Shown here piece by piece: positions 32,774 through 42,161 of a DNA stretch of 64,000 bases. Numbering within the stretch: the first letter of the stretch is position 1; each line of letters starts with the position of its first letter. The DNA comes from DATJPY01 sp035506135 (GTDB taxonomy: Bacteria > Myxococcota_A > UBA9160 > PR03): NCBI GenBank assembly GCA_035506135.1, contig DATJPY010000031.1, forward strand, positions 135,263-199,262. The letters run 5' to 3'. The translations under genes and the position numbers were made by a program. The notes under the pieces were generated by a model that worked only from the letters and a program-made list of their open reading frames with translations, searched no databases and had not been told where the DNA came from.

Positions 32774-33709
32774 ATGAAGCGGTTCCTCGTCGGTTCGCTC
32801 GTCCTGATCGTCGTCGCGCTCGCCGCCGTCGCCATCTACGCCTACCAGAAGGTGGCGACGCTCGACCAGGCGCGGATCAGCGACGACGTGCACGTGATCT
32901 TCGGGCTCGGCGGCAACGTGGGCGTGCTGCGCACCGAGCGCGGCGCCGCGATCGTCGACACCATGACGTTCCGCATGCAGGGCGACCGCATCCGCCAGCT
33001 CGCGGAGCAGCTCACGGGCGGCGAGGTGCAGGTCATCCTCAACACCCACTACCACCGCGACCACACCCACGGAAACCCCGCCTTTCCGCTCGGCACGCGC
33101 ATCGTGGCGACCGAGCGGACCAAGCAGCTCCTCGAGATCCTCGACGCGCCCTACTGGCAGGGCGACGCGGCCGGCGCGCTGCCCAACGAGACCTTCACGG
33201 ACGAGCACGAGATCTCGCTCGGCGGCAAGACGATCCGCGCGATCCACCCGGGCCCGGGCCACACGGACGGCGACATGGTGGTGCTCTTCGTGGAGGACCG
33301 CGTCATCCACCTGGGGGACCTGCTCTTCAGCAAGCGCTATCCGAGCGTCGACCTGGAGGCCGGCGGCACGATCCGGCAGTGGCCCGACACGCTCGACAAG
33401 GTGCTCGCGCTCGACTTCGATCAGGTGATTCCGGGACACGGCGCGGTGACGGATCGCGCCGGCATCCAGCAGTTCCAGCGCTTCCTGCGCGAGGTGTGGC
33501 GCGAGGTCGACGCCGCGGCGAAGGCGGGCAAGAGCCTCGAGGAGACGCTCGCGAGCGTGCATCTCACCGAGGATGCCGACTACCAGGCGATCTCGATCCC
33601 GGGTCTGGTCCGGCTCGACCGCGACTTCGTGGTGCGCCGCGCGTGGGAGGAGGCGACGGGCGCGGTGCAGAAGAAGGCGAGCGCCGCGGGCGCGGGGGCG
33701 AACGGATGA
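32774..33709 (+). CDS. MBL-fold metallo-hydrolase, membrane tethered
   Basis: 311 residues. One N-terminal membrane helix (4-24) then a metallo-beta-lactamase domain: H92-Y-H94-R-D96-H97 zinc motif, GPGHTDGD (third zinc His), HLGDLLFS (bridging Asp) and IPGHG (last His). Closest in pattern to the quinoprotein relay/YcbL-like MBL hydrolases. Probably anchored in the inner membrane facing the periplasm. TATACT at 32748-32753 may be its -10, leaving a leader of only about 15 bases. Ends with an ATGA overlap into the following SDR gene. Confidence 0.87.
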   Translation: MKRFLVGSLVLIVVALAAVAIYAYQKVATLDQARISDDVHVIFGLGGNVGVLRTERGAAIVDTMTFRMQGDRIRQLAEQLTGGEVQVILNTHYHRDHTHGNPAFPLGTRIVATERTKQLLEILDAPYWQGDAAGALPNETFTDEHEISLGGKTIRAIHPGPGHTDGDMVVLFVEDRVIHLGDLLFSKRYPSVDLEAGGTIRQWPDTLDKVLALDFDQVIPGHGAVTDRAGIQQFQRFLREVWREVDAAAKAGKSLEETLASVHLTEDADYQAISIPGLVRLDRDFVVRRAWEEATGAVQKKASAAGAGANG

Positions 33710-34479
33710 AGATCGCGGATCTCTTCTCGGTCGAGGGCAAGGTCGCGCTGGTGACGGGCGGCTCGCGCGGCATCGGCCTCATGATCGCGCGCGGGCTCGT
33801 CGCGGCCGGCGCCCGGGTGTACGTCGCGTCGCGCAAGGCGGCGGAGTGCGAAGCCGCGGCCGCCGAGCTCTCCGCGCTCGGCGCCTGCAGCGCGCTCCCC
33901 GGCGATCTCGCCAGCCAGACCGGTACGCGCGCGCTGGCGCAGGCGCTCGCGGCGCGCGAGTCGGCGCTGCACGTCCTGGTGAACAACGCCGGCGCCAACT
34001 GGGGCGCGCCGCTGGCCGACTACCCCGAGTCGGGCTGGGACAAGGTCATGGCGCTCAACGTGAAGTCGGTATTCGACCTCACCCGCTTCCTGCTGCCGCA
34101 GCTCCAGAAGGCGGCCGTCGCCGGCGATCCCGCGCGCGTGATCAACGTGGGCTCGATCGACGGCCTCGCGGTGCCCGCCCTCGAGACGTACGCCTACTCG
34201 GCGAGCAAGGCCGCCGTCCATCACCTGACCCGCGTGCTGGCGCGCAAGCTCGCGCCCCGGGTCACCGTGAACGCGATTGCGCCGGGGCCGTTCGAGAGCA
34301 AGATGATGGCCGAGACGCTGCGCCGCTTCGGCGACGCCATCAAGTCGAGCTGCCCGCTCGGCCGCATCGGCGAGCCCGAGGACATGGCGGGCGTCGCGAT
34401 CTACCTGGCCTCGCGCGCGGGCGCGTACGTGACGGGCGCCGTGATCCCGGTCGACGGCGGGATCTCGACCACGAAGTAG
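33706..34479 (+). CDS. SDR family oxidoreductase
   Basis: 257-residue classical short-chain dehydrogenase. NAD(P)-binding TGGSRGIG (18-25), NNAGANWG, catalytic S in NVGSIDG, and YSASKAA with Tyr/Lys; C-terminal IPVDGG typical of FabG-like enzymes. Substrate is unknown; the family reduces ketones or oxidises secondary alcohols. It starts inside the stop of the metallo-hydrolase gene (ATGA), so both are made together. Confidence 0.9.
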   Translation: MKIADLFSVEGKVALVTGGSRGIGLMIARGLVAAGARVYVASRKAAECEAAAAELSALGACSALPGDLASQTGTRALAQALAARESALHVLVNNAGANWGAPLADYPESGWDKVMALNVKSVFDLTRFLLPQLQKAAVAGDPARVINVGSIDGLAVPALETYAYSASKAAVHHLTRVLARKLAPRVTVNAIAPGPFESKMMAETLRRFGDAIKSSCPLGRIGEPEDMAGVAIYLASRAGAYVTGAVIPVDGGISTTK

Positions 34480-34574
34480 GGGCGCCGCGGCTGTCAGCGC
34501 ACCGGTTGCGCGGCAGCTCGTCGTGCAGGTTCAGGTCGGCGCCGAGCACGACCGCGTGCACGCGGTCGCGAGCC

Positions 34575-35801
34575 TCAAAGCAGGATCCCCGCCCAGCAGG
34601 CCGCCATCAGCGTCGCGAGCGCGCCGCACGCGACCGAGCGCAGCCCGAGCGCGGCGATGTCGGCGCGCCGCGAGGGCGCCATGCCGCCGAGCCCGCCGAT
34701 CAGGATCGCCAGCGAGCCGAAGTTGGCGAAGCCGCAGAGCGCGTAGGAGGCCAGCACGCCCGCGCGGGGCGAGATCGCGTGATCGGCGATCAGCTTGGCG
34801 AGCTGCTGGTAGGCGATGAACTCGTTCAGCACCGTCTTCACGCCGAGCAGCGATGCGACCGTGGTGACGTCGGCGGGCGGCACGCCGAGCAGCCACGCGA
34901 TCGGCGCGAAGCCGACCCCGAGCACGCGCTGGAAGCTCAGATCGGGCACGCCGACCAGGTTGCCGAGCGCGCCGAGCGCGTCGTTCGCGAGCGCGATCAG
35001 CGCCACGAAGGCGATCAGCATGGCGCCGACGTAGCCGGCGAGGCGGAGCCCCGCGATCGCGCCCTGCGAGGCCGCGTCGATCGCGTTCGCGGCGCGCTCC
35101 ATGCGGACGCCCGCGCCGTGCGCGGTCTCCGGCGTGCCGGTCTCGGGCAGCATCACCTTGGAGAGCAGCACGCCGGCGGGCGCGGCCAGGAAGCTCGCGG
35201 TCAGCAGGTGGCCGGCGTAGCCCTCGCCGAGCAGGCCCGCGTACACCACCAGCACCGAGCCGGCGACGGTCGACATGCCCGTCGCCATCACGGTGAAGAG
35301 CTCCGAGCGCGTCATGCGCTCGACGTAGGGCCGCACCAGGAGCGGGGCCTCGACCATCCCGACGAAGATCGTCGCCGCCGCCGCCAGACTCTCGGCGCCC
35401 GAGGTGCGGAGGGTGCGCTCGAGGACGGCGGCCAGCGCGGCCACCACGCGCTGCACGATTCCGAGGTGGAACAGCACGCCGAAGAGGCTCGCCAGGAAGA
35501 CGATCACGGGGAGCACGTGCGTGGCGATGGCGAAGCCGCTGTCGACCAGCGGGCCGAAGACGAAGCGGGCCCCGGCACCCGCGTAGCGATCGAGCCCCGC
35601 GACCAACGCGCTCGCCAGGCGGAAGAAGAGTCCGCCGGCGCGAGTCTTCAGCAGGAGCAGCGCGACGCCGAGCTGCAGGCCGAGCCCGAAGGCCAGCGTG
35701 CGCCACGGCATGCGGCGGCGGTCCAGCGAGAGCGCCCACGCGATGGCGATCATCGCGAAGAGGCCCAGCGCCGAGACGGCGCGCAACCCGAGGTCCGTCA
35801 C
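34575..35801 (-). CDS. NupC-type concentrative nucleoside transporter
   Basis: 408 residues with roughly ten membrane helices. Family landmarks: FVFGPLVDSGFAIATHVLPVIVFLASLFGVLFHLGI near 80-115, GMVEAPLLVRPYV (nucleoside-binding E/P region), GMSTVAGSVL, and LNEFIAYQQL with GFANFGSLAILIGGLGGMAP at the end. CNT proteins import nucleosides with H+ or Na+. GTG at 35801 overlaps the stop of thiE (GTGA). It is the last gene of the ntrB-ntrC-thiE-nupC operon. Confidence 0.9.
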   Translation of the reverse strand: MTDLGLRAVSALGLFAMIAIAWALSLDRRRMPWRTLAFGLGLQLGVALLLLKTRAGGLFFRLASALVAGLDRYAGAGARFVFGPLVDSGFAIATHVLPVIVFLASLFGVLFHLGIVQRVVAALAAVLERTLRTSGAESLAAAATIFVGMVEAPLLVRPYVERMTRSELFTVMATGMSTVAGSVLVVYAGLLGEGYAGHLLTASFLAAPAGVLLSKVMLPETGTPETAHGAGVRMERAANAIDAASQGAIAGLRLAGYVGAMLIAFVALIALANDALGALGNLVGVPDLSFQRVLGVGFAPIAWLLGVPPADVTTVASLLGVKTVLNEFIAYQQLAKLIADHAISPRAGVLASYALCGFANFGSLAILIGGLGGMAPSRRADIAALGLRSVACGALATLMAACWAGILL

Positions 35802-36477
35802 GCGCGGACCGCCTCGATCGCGCGCACCATTGCGCGCGCGGCGCCCTCCATGTCGTCGGCGCCGGCGACGGCGGAGATCGCGCACACGGCGGCCGCGCCG
35901 GCGCGCACCACCTCGCCTGCCCGCGCGTCGTCGATCCCGCCGATCGCGACCAGCGGAAGCGGTGCGACGCAGCGCGCAACCTCGCCGAGCGCGTCGATGC
36001 CTCGCGCGGAGTAGGGCGACACCTTGGAGGCGGTCCCGAAGACGGGGCCGAAGGCCACGTAGTCGATCGGCTCGCGGCACGCCGCGCGCGCCTGGTCGAG
36101 CGTGTGCGTCGAGCGGCCGATCCGGAGGCGCGCGCGTGCCTCGACCGGGACACCGTCGGGCGGCACGTCGTCCTGACCCAGGTGCACCCCGTCGGCGCCC
36201 GCCGCGAGCGCCAGGTCGAAGCGGTCGTTCAGGAAGAACAGGGCCCCGCGCGCGCGACAGAGATCGCGGATCGACGCGGCCCAGCGGAGCGCCTGCGGAT
36301 CGCTCGCGTGCTTGGCGCGGAGCTGCACCAGCCGGGCCCCGCCGGCGAGGGCCGCCCGCGCCTGTGCCACTGGATCGTGTCGCCAGCGGGGGTCGTCGTC
36401 GGCCAGGACGTAGAGCCCGGCGATGCTCGTGCGCTCGCGCCGCTCCGGGCCCGCGGTCGCGCGCCCTCCCGCCGCGC

Positions 36478-36481
<4 letters not shown>
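35798..36481 (-). CDS. thiE: thiamine-phosphate synthase
   Basis: 227 residues, TIM-barrel. Joins HMP-PP and thiazole phosphate to thiamine phosphate. Seen: LVQLRAKHAS near 50, LFFLNDRFDLALAAGADGVHLGQDD, GRSTHTLDQA, GPVFGTASK (phosphate loop), IGGI near the end. Length is typical (about 210-230). The start is TTG at 36481 overlapping the stop of the ntrC gene (TTGA), consistent with translational coupling. It shares an operon with a two-component system and a nucleoside transporter, an unusual context. Confidence 0.88.
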
Positions 36482-37910
<1,429 letters not shown>

Positions 37911-37914
<4 letters not shown>

Positions 37915-38987
37915 GACGCCCTCCGCAGCGGCAGCGACACCCGCACCGCCGTTCCGCGCCCCTCCTGGCTCTCGATCTGCAGGGCGCCGCCGTGCAACGC
38001 GACGTAGTGTCGGGAGAGGGCGAGCCCGAGGCCGGTGCCGTTCGGCTTGGTGGTGAAGAACGGCGTCATGATGCGGCCGCGGATCGCCTCCGGGACGCCG
38101 CAGCCGGTGTCGCGTACCTCCACCGCGACGCTCGGTACGCGCTCGCCATCGCCGAGGTCGATGCGGTGGTCCAGGCGCAGCCACGTCGCGATGTGCAGCG
38201 TCCCCGGGCGGTCCTCCATCGATTCGAGCGCGTTGCGCGCCAGGTTCAGGAACACCTGGACCAGGCGGTCGCCGTCGGCGAGCAGCTCCGGGATCGAGGG
38301 GTCGAAGGCGCGCTCGACCTGCGCGCGGGCGCCGAGCGGGTCGGTGGCGAGCACGTCGAGCACGTCGTCGAGCACGCGGTGCAGGTTCACCGGCGCGAGC
38401 CGCAGCGCGCCGGGGCGGGCGAAGATCATGAAGTCATCGAGCAGCGTGGCGATGCGGTCGACCTCGCGCACGATCAGCCCGGCCGTCTCGCGCCCGCGCT
38501 CGGTGCCGGCGCGCGCGCCGAGCAGCTCGGCGGCGCCGCGGATGCCGGCGAGCGGGTTCTTGACCTCGTGCGCGAGGCCGGCGGCCATCTGGCCGAAGGC
38601 CTCGCTGCGCGCCCGCTCGCTCTCGGCCTCGCGCAGCGCCACGCCGATCGTGCGGTCGCGCAGCAGCACCACCGCGCCGTCGGCCCGGGCGCCTTCGTCC
38701 GCGAGCGGCGATACGGCGACGTCGACCACGAGATCGCCCTCGAAGCGCCGCGGCACCGCCACCTCGTTCTCGACGCTGGCGCCGCCCTGCGCGAGCGCGC
38801 TGCGCACCGCCTTCGAGAAGGCCGCGCCGCCCGCGACCCGCTCCACCGGCCAGCCGGCCACCGCCTCGGTCGAGGTCCCGAGGATCCGGCAGGCCTCGGC
38901 GTTGAGCTGCTCGACGCAGCCGTCGCGGTCGACGACGACCACGCCGTCGAGCAACGCATCGAGCACGCGGCGGAGATCAGCGGGCAT
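37911..38987 (-). CDS. NtrB-like sensor histidine kinase
   Basis: 358 residues. An N-terminal PAS domain (about 5-115), HisKA with the phospho-acceptor H140 in GLAHEVKNPLAGIRGAAELL, then HATPase: DDFMIFARPG, the N box VFLNLARNALE, G1 box DTGCGVPE, G2 box GTGLGLAL. No membrane segment, as in soluble NtrB. ATG at 38987 preferred (GAGGATCC upstream) over a GTG at 39002. It phosphorylates the NtrC-type regulator that follows it in the operon. Confidence 0.9.
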
Positions 38988-39002
38988 GGATCCTCGGAGC
39001 AC

Positions 39003-39019
39003 TGCCTACGATTTAGGCA
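39003..39019 (-). promoter_or_regulatory. NtrC-type palindrome upstream of the ntrB-ntrC operon
   Basis: TGCCTA (39003-39008), five bases, TAGGCA (39014-39019): a perfect inverted repeat of the form TGC-N11-GCA. This is the half-site spacing of NtrC-family enhancer sites (consensus TGCACY-N5-RGTGCA as I recall it). It lies 15 bases upstream of the ntrB start, where binding would repress or autoregulate. Confidence 0.45.
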
Positions 39020-39097
39020 AGCTAGCCGCCGCGGATCGGGGCGTCGAGGCGGCGAGGTGTGCGCCGTGGCGCGGGCGACCGGGCTAACTTCGCGCCC

Positions 39098-39187
39098 ATG
39101 CGAACGAACCCCGAGGCCCCGCCGCGACGCGTCGCGGTCCGCGTGCTCGGCGAGGAGGCACTCGTGGCCTGCGACTCCGGCCTGTGA
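39098..39187 (+). CDS. possible 29-residue leader peptide before the MobA-like gene
   Basis: ATG at 39098 to TGA at 39185-39187. The stop overlaps the GTG start of the MobA-like gene as GTGA, the same coupling seen throughout the window. Product MRTNPEAPPRRVAVRVLGEE... has no family match that I know. It may be a coupling peptide or the true N-terminal extension of a frameshifted MobA-like gene. Weak call. Confidence 0.2.
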   Translation: MRTNPEAPPRRVAVRVLGEEALVACDSGL

Positions 39188-39759
39188 CGGGTCGCGAGGG
39201 CCGCATCGCGAACGTCGCGGGTGCGCTGCTCGTCGGCGGCGTGTCGGCGCGCGTCGCCTCGGCGACGCGCGCGGCGCACCTGCTCGACTCGCTCTTCGAG
39301 GAGGTGCTGCTCGTCGGCGGCGAGCTGCCGGCCGATGCGCCGGGCCGCCGCGTGCCCGATCCCGACGGTCCGCGCTGCGCGCTGCGCGGCCTGGTCGGCG
39401 CGCTCGACGCCGCGCGCGCCGAGCGCGTGCTCGTGATCGCGACCGACCTTCCGCGGCTCACTGCGGAGCTCCTGCTCGCGCTCGCCGCCTGGCCCGAAGC
39501 CGCCGTGGTGGCGCCCCGCGCGGCAGGTCGCCTCGAGCCGCTCTGCGCCATCTATGCACGCGATGCGGTGCTCCCTCGCGCGCGCGAGCGACTCGCCTCG
39601 GGACGCCTCGCGCTGCACGACCTCGTCGGCGAGCTCGACCTCTTCGCGCTCGACGGCGATGATCTGCGCGCCGTCGATCCGGAGGGCACCGCGCTCGCCC
39701 GCGCGGCCGCGCCGGAGGAGCCGTCGCGCCTCGAGGCAAAGCTGCGGCGAAAGGGGTGA
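39184..39759 (+). CDS. MobA-like nucleotidyltransferase, degenerate
   Basis: 191 residues with an N-terminal GALLVGGVSARVAS, the position of the MobA motif LAGGxSxRMGxDK, followed by VLLVGGELP, RCALRGLVGALDAA and VIATDLPRL (D88). MobA adds GMP to molybdopterin. The loop lacks the RMG and the Lys that bind GTP phosphates, so activity is doubtful or altered. GTG start within a GTGA overlap with a 29-residue frame. No molybdenum-enzyme gene lies nearby in the window. It could be a relative with another sugar-nucleotide substrate. Confidence 0.6.
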   Translation: MTGREGRIANVAGALLVGGVSARVASATRAAHLLDSLFEEVLLVGGELPADAPGRRVPDPDGPRCALRGLVGALDAARAERVLVIATDLPRLTAELLLALAAWPEAAVVAPRAAGRLEPLCAIYARDAVLPRARERLASGRLALHDLVGELDLFALDGDDLRAVDPEGTALARAAAPEEPSRLEAKLRRKG

Positions 39760-39796
39760 TTGCTATCGTCTGGCCCTCGGCTGGGGGGCTGGCGAG

Positions 39797-40600
39797 ATGG
39801 ATCTCCGCACGCGCGCTCGCAAGCTCGGCCCGCGCGCCTTCGCGCGCTGGATCCTGCTGAAGCGCATCGGCAAGCTCTCGTTCCGGCGCATCGACGAGAT
39901 CCTGGCGTCGCAGTCGCTGGTCGGCGACCCCACCGTCTTCGATCCGCAGCTCTTCCCGTGGGTGGCGGAGCTCGAGGCGGACTGGAAGAAGGTCCGCGAG
40001 GAGCTCGACGTGCTGCTGCAGCACCGCGAGCTCCTGCGCAATCTGCAGGACATCCAGCCCGATCAGACGAAGGTCTCGCCCGATGACAAGTGGAAGGCCT
40101 TCGTGCTCTACGGCTATGGGATCCGCTCGGAGCGCGGCTGCGCGCGCTGCCCCGAGACCGCGAAGCTGCTCGAGCGCGTGCCCGGAATGACGTCCGCCTG
40201 GTTCTCGATCCTGGCGCCGGGCAAGCACATCCCGCGCCACGCCGGAATCACCAAGGGAGTGATCCGCGCCCATCTCGCGCTCAAGGTGCCGCAGCGGGCG
40301 GAGCGCGTGCGCATGCAGGTGGGCGGTGCGACGTGCCACTGGCGCGAAGGCCACTGCCTGCTCTTCGACGACAGCCGCAAGCACGAGGTGTGGAACGACA
40401 CCGACGAGGAGCGCGTCGTGCTGATCTTCGACTTCGTGCGGCCGATGCGCTGGCCCGGCCGCGCCGCCTTCCGCGTGCAGCAGTGGATGCTGCGGCTCTC
40501 ACCGTTCGTGCGCGACGCGCGCAGGAACCAGATCGCCTGGGAGGACCGCATCCTCGAGGCGCTCGAGGAGCGGCCCGGCGCCGCGGCGGCGCCGCACTGA
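39797..40600 (+). CDS. aspartyl/asparaginyl beta-hydroxylase-domain protein
   Basis: 267 residues. A 2-oxoglutarate/Fe(II)-type domain in the C-half shows IPRHAGITKGVIRAHL (145-160; H148 as iron ligand) and LLFDDSRKHEVWNDTDEERVVLI (188-210; H196 second iron ligand, R206 for 2-oxoglutarate), the LpxO/AspH pattern. LpxO-type enzymes hydroxylate lipid A acyl chains; others hydroxylate peptides. The N-half is helical, with FPWVAELEADWKKVREEL. Cytosolic, no signal peptide. Upstream of an SDR gene (10-base gap). Substrate unknown. Confidence 0.82.
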   Translation: MDLRTRARKLGPRAFARWILLKRIGKLSFRRIDEILASQSLVGDPTVFDPQLFPWVAELEADWKKVREELDVLLQHRELLRNLQDIQPDQTKVSPDDKWKAFVLYGYGIRSERGCARCPETAKLLERVPGMTSAWFSILAPGKHIPRHAGITKGVIRAHLALKVPQRAERVRMQVGGATCHWREGHCLLFDDSRKHEVWNDTDEERVVLIFDFVRPMRWPGRAAFRVQQWMLRLSPFVRDARRNQIAWEDRILEALEERPGAAAAPH

Positions 40601-40610
40601 GCGCCGGCCC

Positions 40611-41627
40611 ATGGCGGTGACGCTGGTCACCGGCGCCACGTCGGAGATCGGCAGCAGCCTCGCTCGGCGCATCGCCGCGCACGGCGATCCGGTGGCCGTG
40701 CTGGCGCGCCGCCGCGAGCGCCTCGATGCGCTCGTCGCGGAGATCGAGCGCGCCGGGGGCCGCGCGCTGGCGGTCGCCTGCGACGTCACGGACCGCGAGG
40801 CGGTCGCGGGCGCGGTTCGCGAGGTCGAGCACCGGCTCGGACCCGTCGAGTGCCTGGTCGCGAACGCGGGCGGCGGCGAGCCGACCTTCGTCGACGGCTT
40901 CCGCGCCGCCGACGTCGAGGCCGCGCTCCAGCTCAACGCCGTGGGCGTGGCGAACTGCATCGAGGCCGTGCTGCCCGGGATGCTGGCGCGCGGCTCGGGT
41001 CAGCTCGTCGCCACCGGGAGCCTAGCGGGCGAGCGCGGCCTCCCGACCGCGGCCGCCTACTCCGCCGCCAAGGCGGCGCTCCGCAACCTGATGGAGAGCC
41101 TGCGCATCGATCTCCGCGGCCGCGGAGTGGCAGTCACGCTGATCGCGCTCGGGCCGGTGCGGCGAAAGGAGAAGAGCAAGAAGCCGAGGGCGCTCTCGAT
41201 GGACCTCGAGGCGGCCACGGCCCGGATGCACCGGGCGATCCTCGAGCGAGCGCCGCAGCCCGCGTTCCCGCGCGTCCCGGCGCTCGGGGTGGCGCTGCTC
41301 CGGGCCCTGCCGGCCGCGCTCGGCGATCGCCTGCTCGCCGGCCGGGGCCGCAAGCCCAAGCCCGAATCCAGCCCGAGCGGCGCGCGTCGAAGGCCGCGAG
41401 ATCCCGCGCACGAGGAGTCCCCATGTCGGCGATCCGGCTCATCCTGGCAACGGCCCTGCTCTGCGTCGCGACCGTCGCCTCCGCGGATCCGCCCGCCGCC
41501 GGCGGGCCGCCGGACGAGTCGTCCGCCGCCGGCGAGGCGGGGCCGCCGGGCGCGGTGCCGCCGCATCCGGGCGCGACCCGCCGCTATCCGTCGCGGGGCC
41601 GGCTCGGCATCGAGGTGCAGCCGATGA
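40611..41627 (+). CDS. SDR family oxidoreductase with an out-of-frame run-on into the next gene
   Basis: 338 residues as read. The SDR fold is complete in the first 245 or so: TGATSEIG (7-14), NAG (85-87), S137, Y150-SAAK154. After about residue 250 the translation turns into Arg/Pro/Ser-rich sequence without family features. From residue 271 it reads the start of the PDZ gene in another frame, so the last 205 bases overlap that gene. Typical SDRs of this kind are 250-270 residues. The natural stop has probably been lost, or a single-base indel occurred. The true functional end is likely near 41400. Confidence 0.75.
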   Translation: MAVTLVTGATSEIGSSLARRIAAHGDPVAVLARRRERLDALVAEIERAGGRALAVACDVTDREAVAGAVREVEHRLGPVECLVANAGGGEPTFVDGFRAADVEAALQLNAVGVANCIEAVLPGMLARGSGQLVATGSLAGERGLPTAAAYSAAKAALRNLMESLRIDLRGRGVAVTLIALGPVRRKEKSKKPRALSMDLEAATARMHRAILERAPQPAFPRVPALGVALLRALPAALGDRLLAGRGRKPKPESSPSGARRRPRDPAHEESPCRRSGSSWQRPCSASRPSPPRIRPPPAGRRTSRPPPARRGRRARCRRIRARPAAIRRGAGSASRCSR

Positions 41628-42079
41628 CGACGGAGCTGCGCGAGTTCTTCTCCGCACCCGCGGAGGCGGGCGTGCTGGTCGTCCACATCGAGGCGGGCCG
41701 CGCCGGGCAGCAGGCCGGCATCGCGGTCGGCGACGTCCTGGTGTCGGTCTCGGGCAGCCCGATCGAGCGCCCGATCGATCTGATCGCCGCGGTCGCGCGC
41801 ACACCGGCGGGTGGCAAGCTCCCGATCGAGCTCCTGCACAAGGGGGAGACGCGGAGCGTCGAGGTCGCGCCCGAGGGCGACCCGATCGCCGACTTCCCGC
41901 GGCCCGGCGGCGGCTGGCACGGTCGCGCCGGCGATCCCGATCCGCCGCGCGGCTCGCACGAGCTGCCGCCCGACGTGATGCGCCGCCTCGACGACATCGA
42001 GCAGCGTCTCCAGAAGCTCGAGCAGGCGCCCGGCACCCCGCACAGCCGGGCGGACTCGCCGGAACCCGCGATCGCCTGA
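41423..42079 (+). CDS. exported PDZ-domain protein
   Basis: 218 residues with a signal peptide (RLILATALLCVATVASA, cut near residue 21). A PDZ domain spans about 53-150 (RRYPSRGRLGIEVQPM, GVLVVHIEAGRAGQQAGIAVGDVLVSVSG, GKLPIELLHKGETRSVEV), as in HtrA-like periplasmic proteins, but without a protease domain. The C-terminus holds a short coiled coil (VMRRLDDIEQRLQKLEQA). GAGGAG sits before the ATG at 41423. The upstream SDR frame overlaps it by 205 bases. Probably a periplasmic protein-binding adaptor. Confidence 0.82.
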   Translation: MSAIRLILATALLCVATVASADPPAAGGPPDESSAAGEAGPPGAVPPHPGATRRYPSRGRLGIEVQPMTTELREFFSAPAEAGVLVVHIEAGRAGQQAGIAVGDVLVSVSGSPIERPIDLIAAVARTPAGGKLPIELLHKGETRSVEVAPEGDPIADFPRPGGGWHGRAGDPDPPRGSHELPPDVMRRLDDIEQRLQKLEQAPGTPHSRADSPEPAIA

Positions 42080-42161
42080 TTTCCGCTCGCGGTCGTCCCC
42101 GTCTCGCCCGTGGTAGGTTTCTCGGACCACGCGATCGACCGTACGGAGCGAGGTGGGAGGG

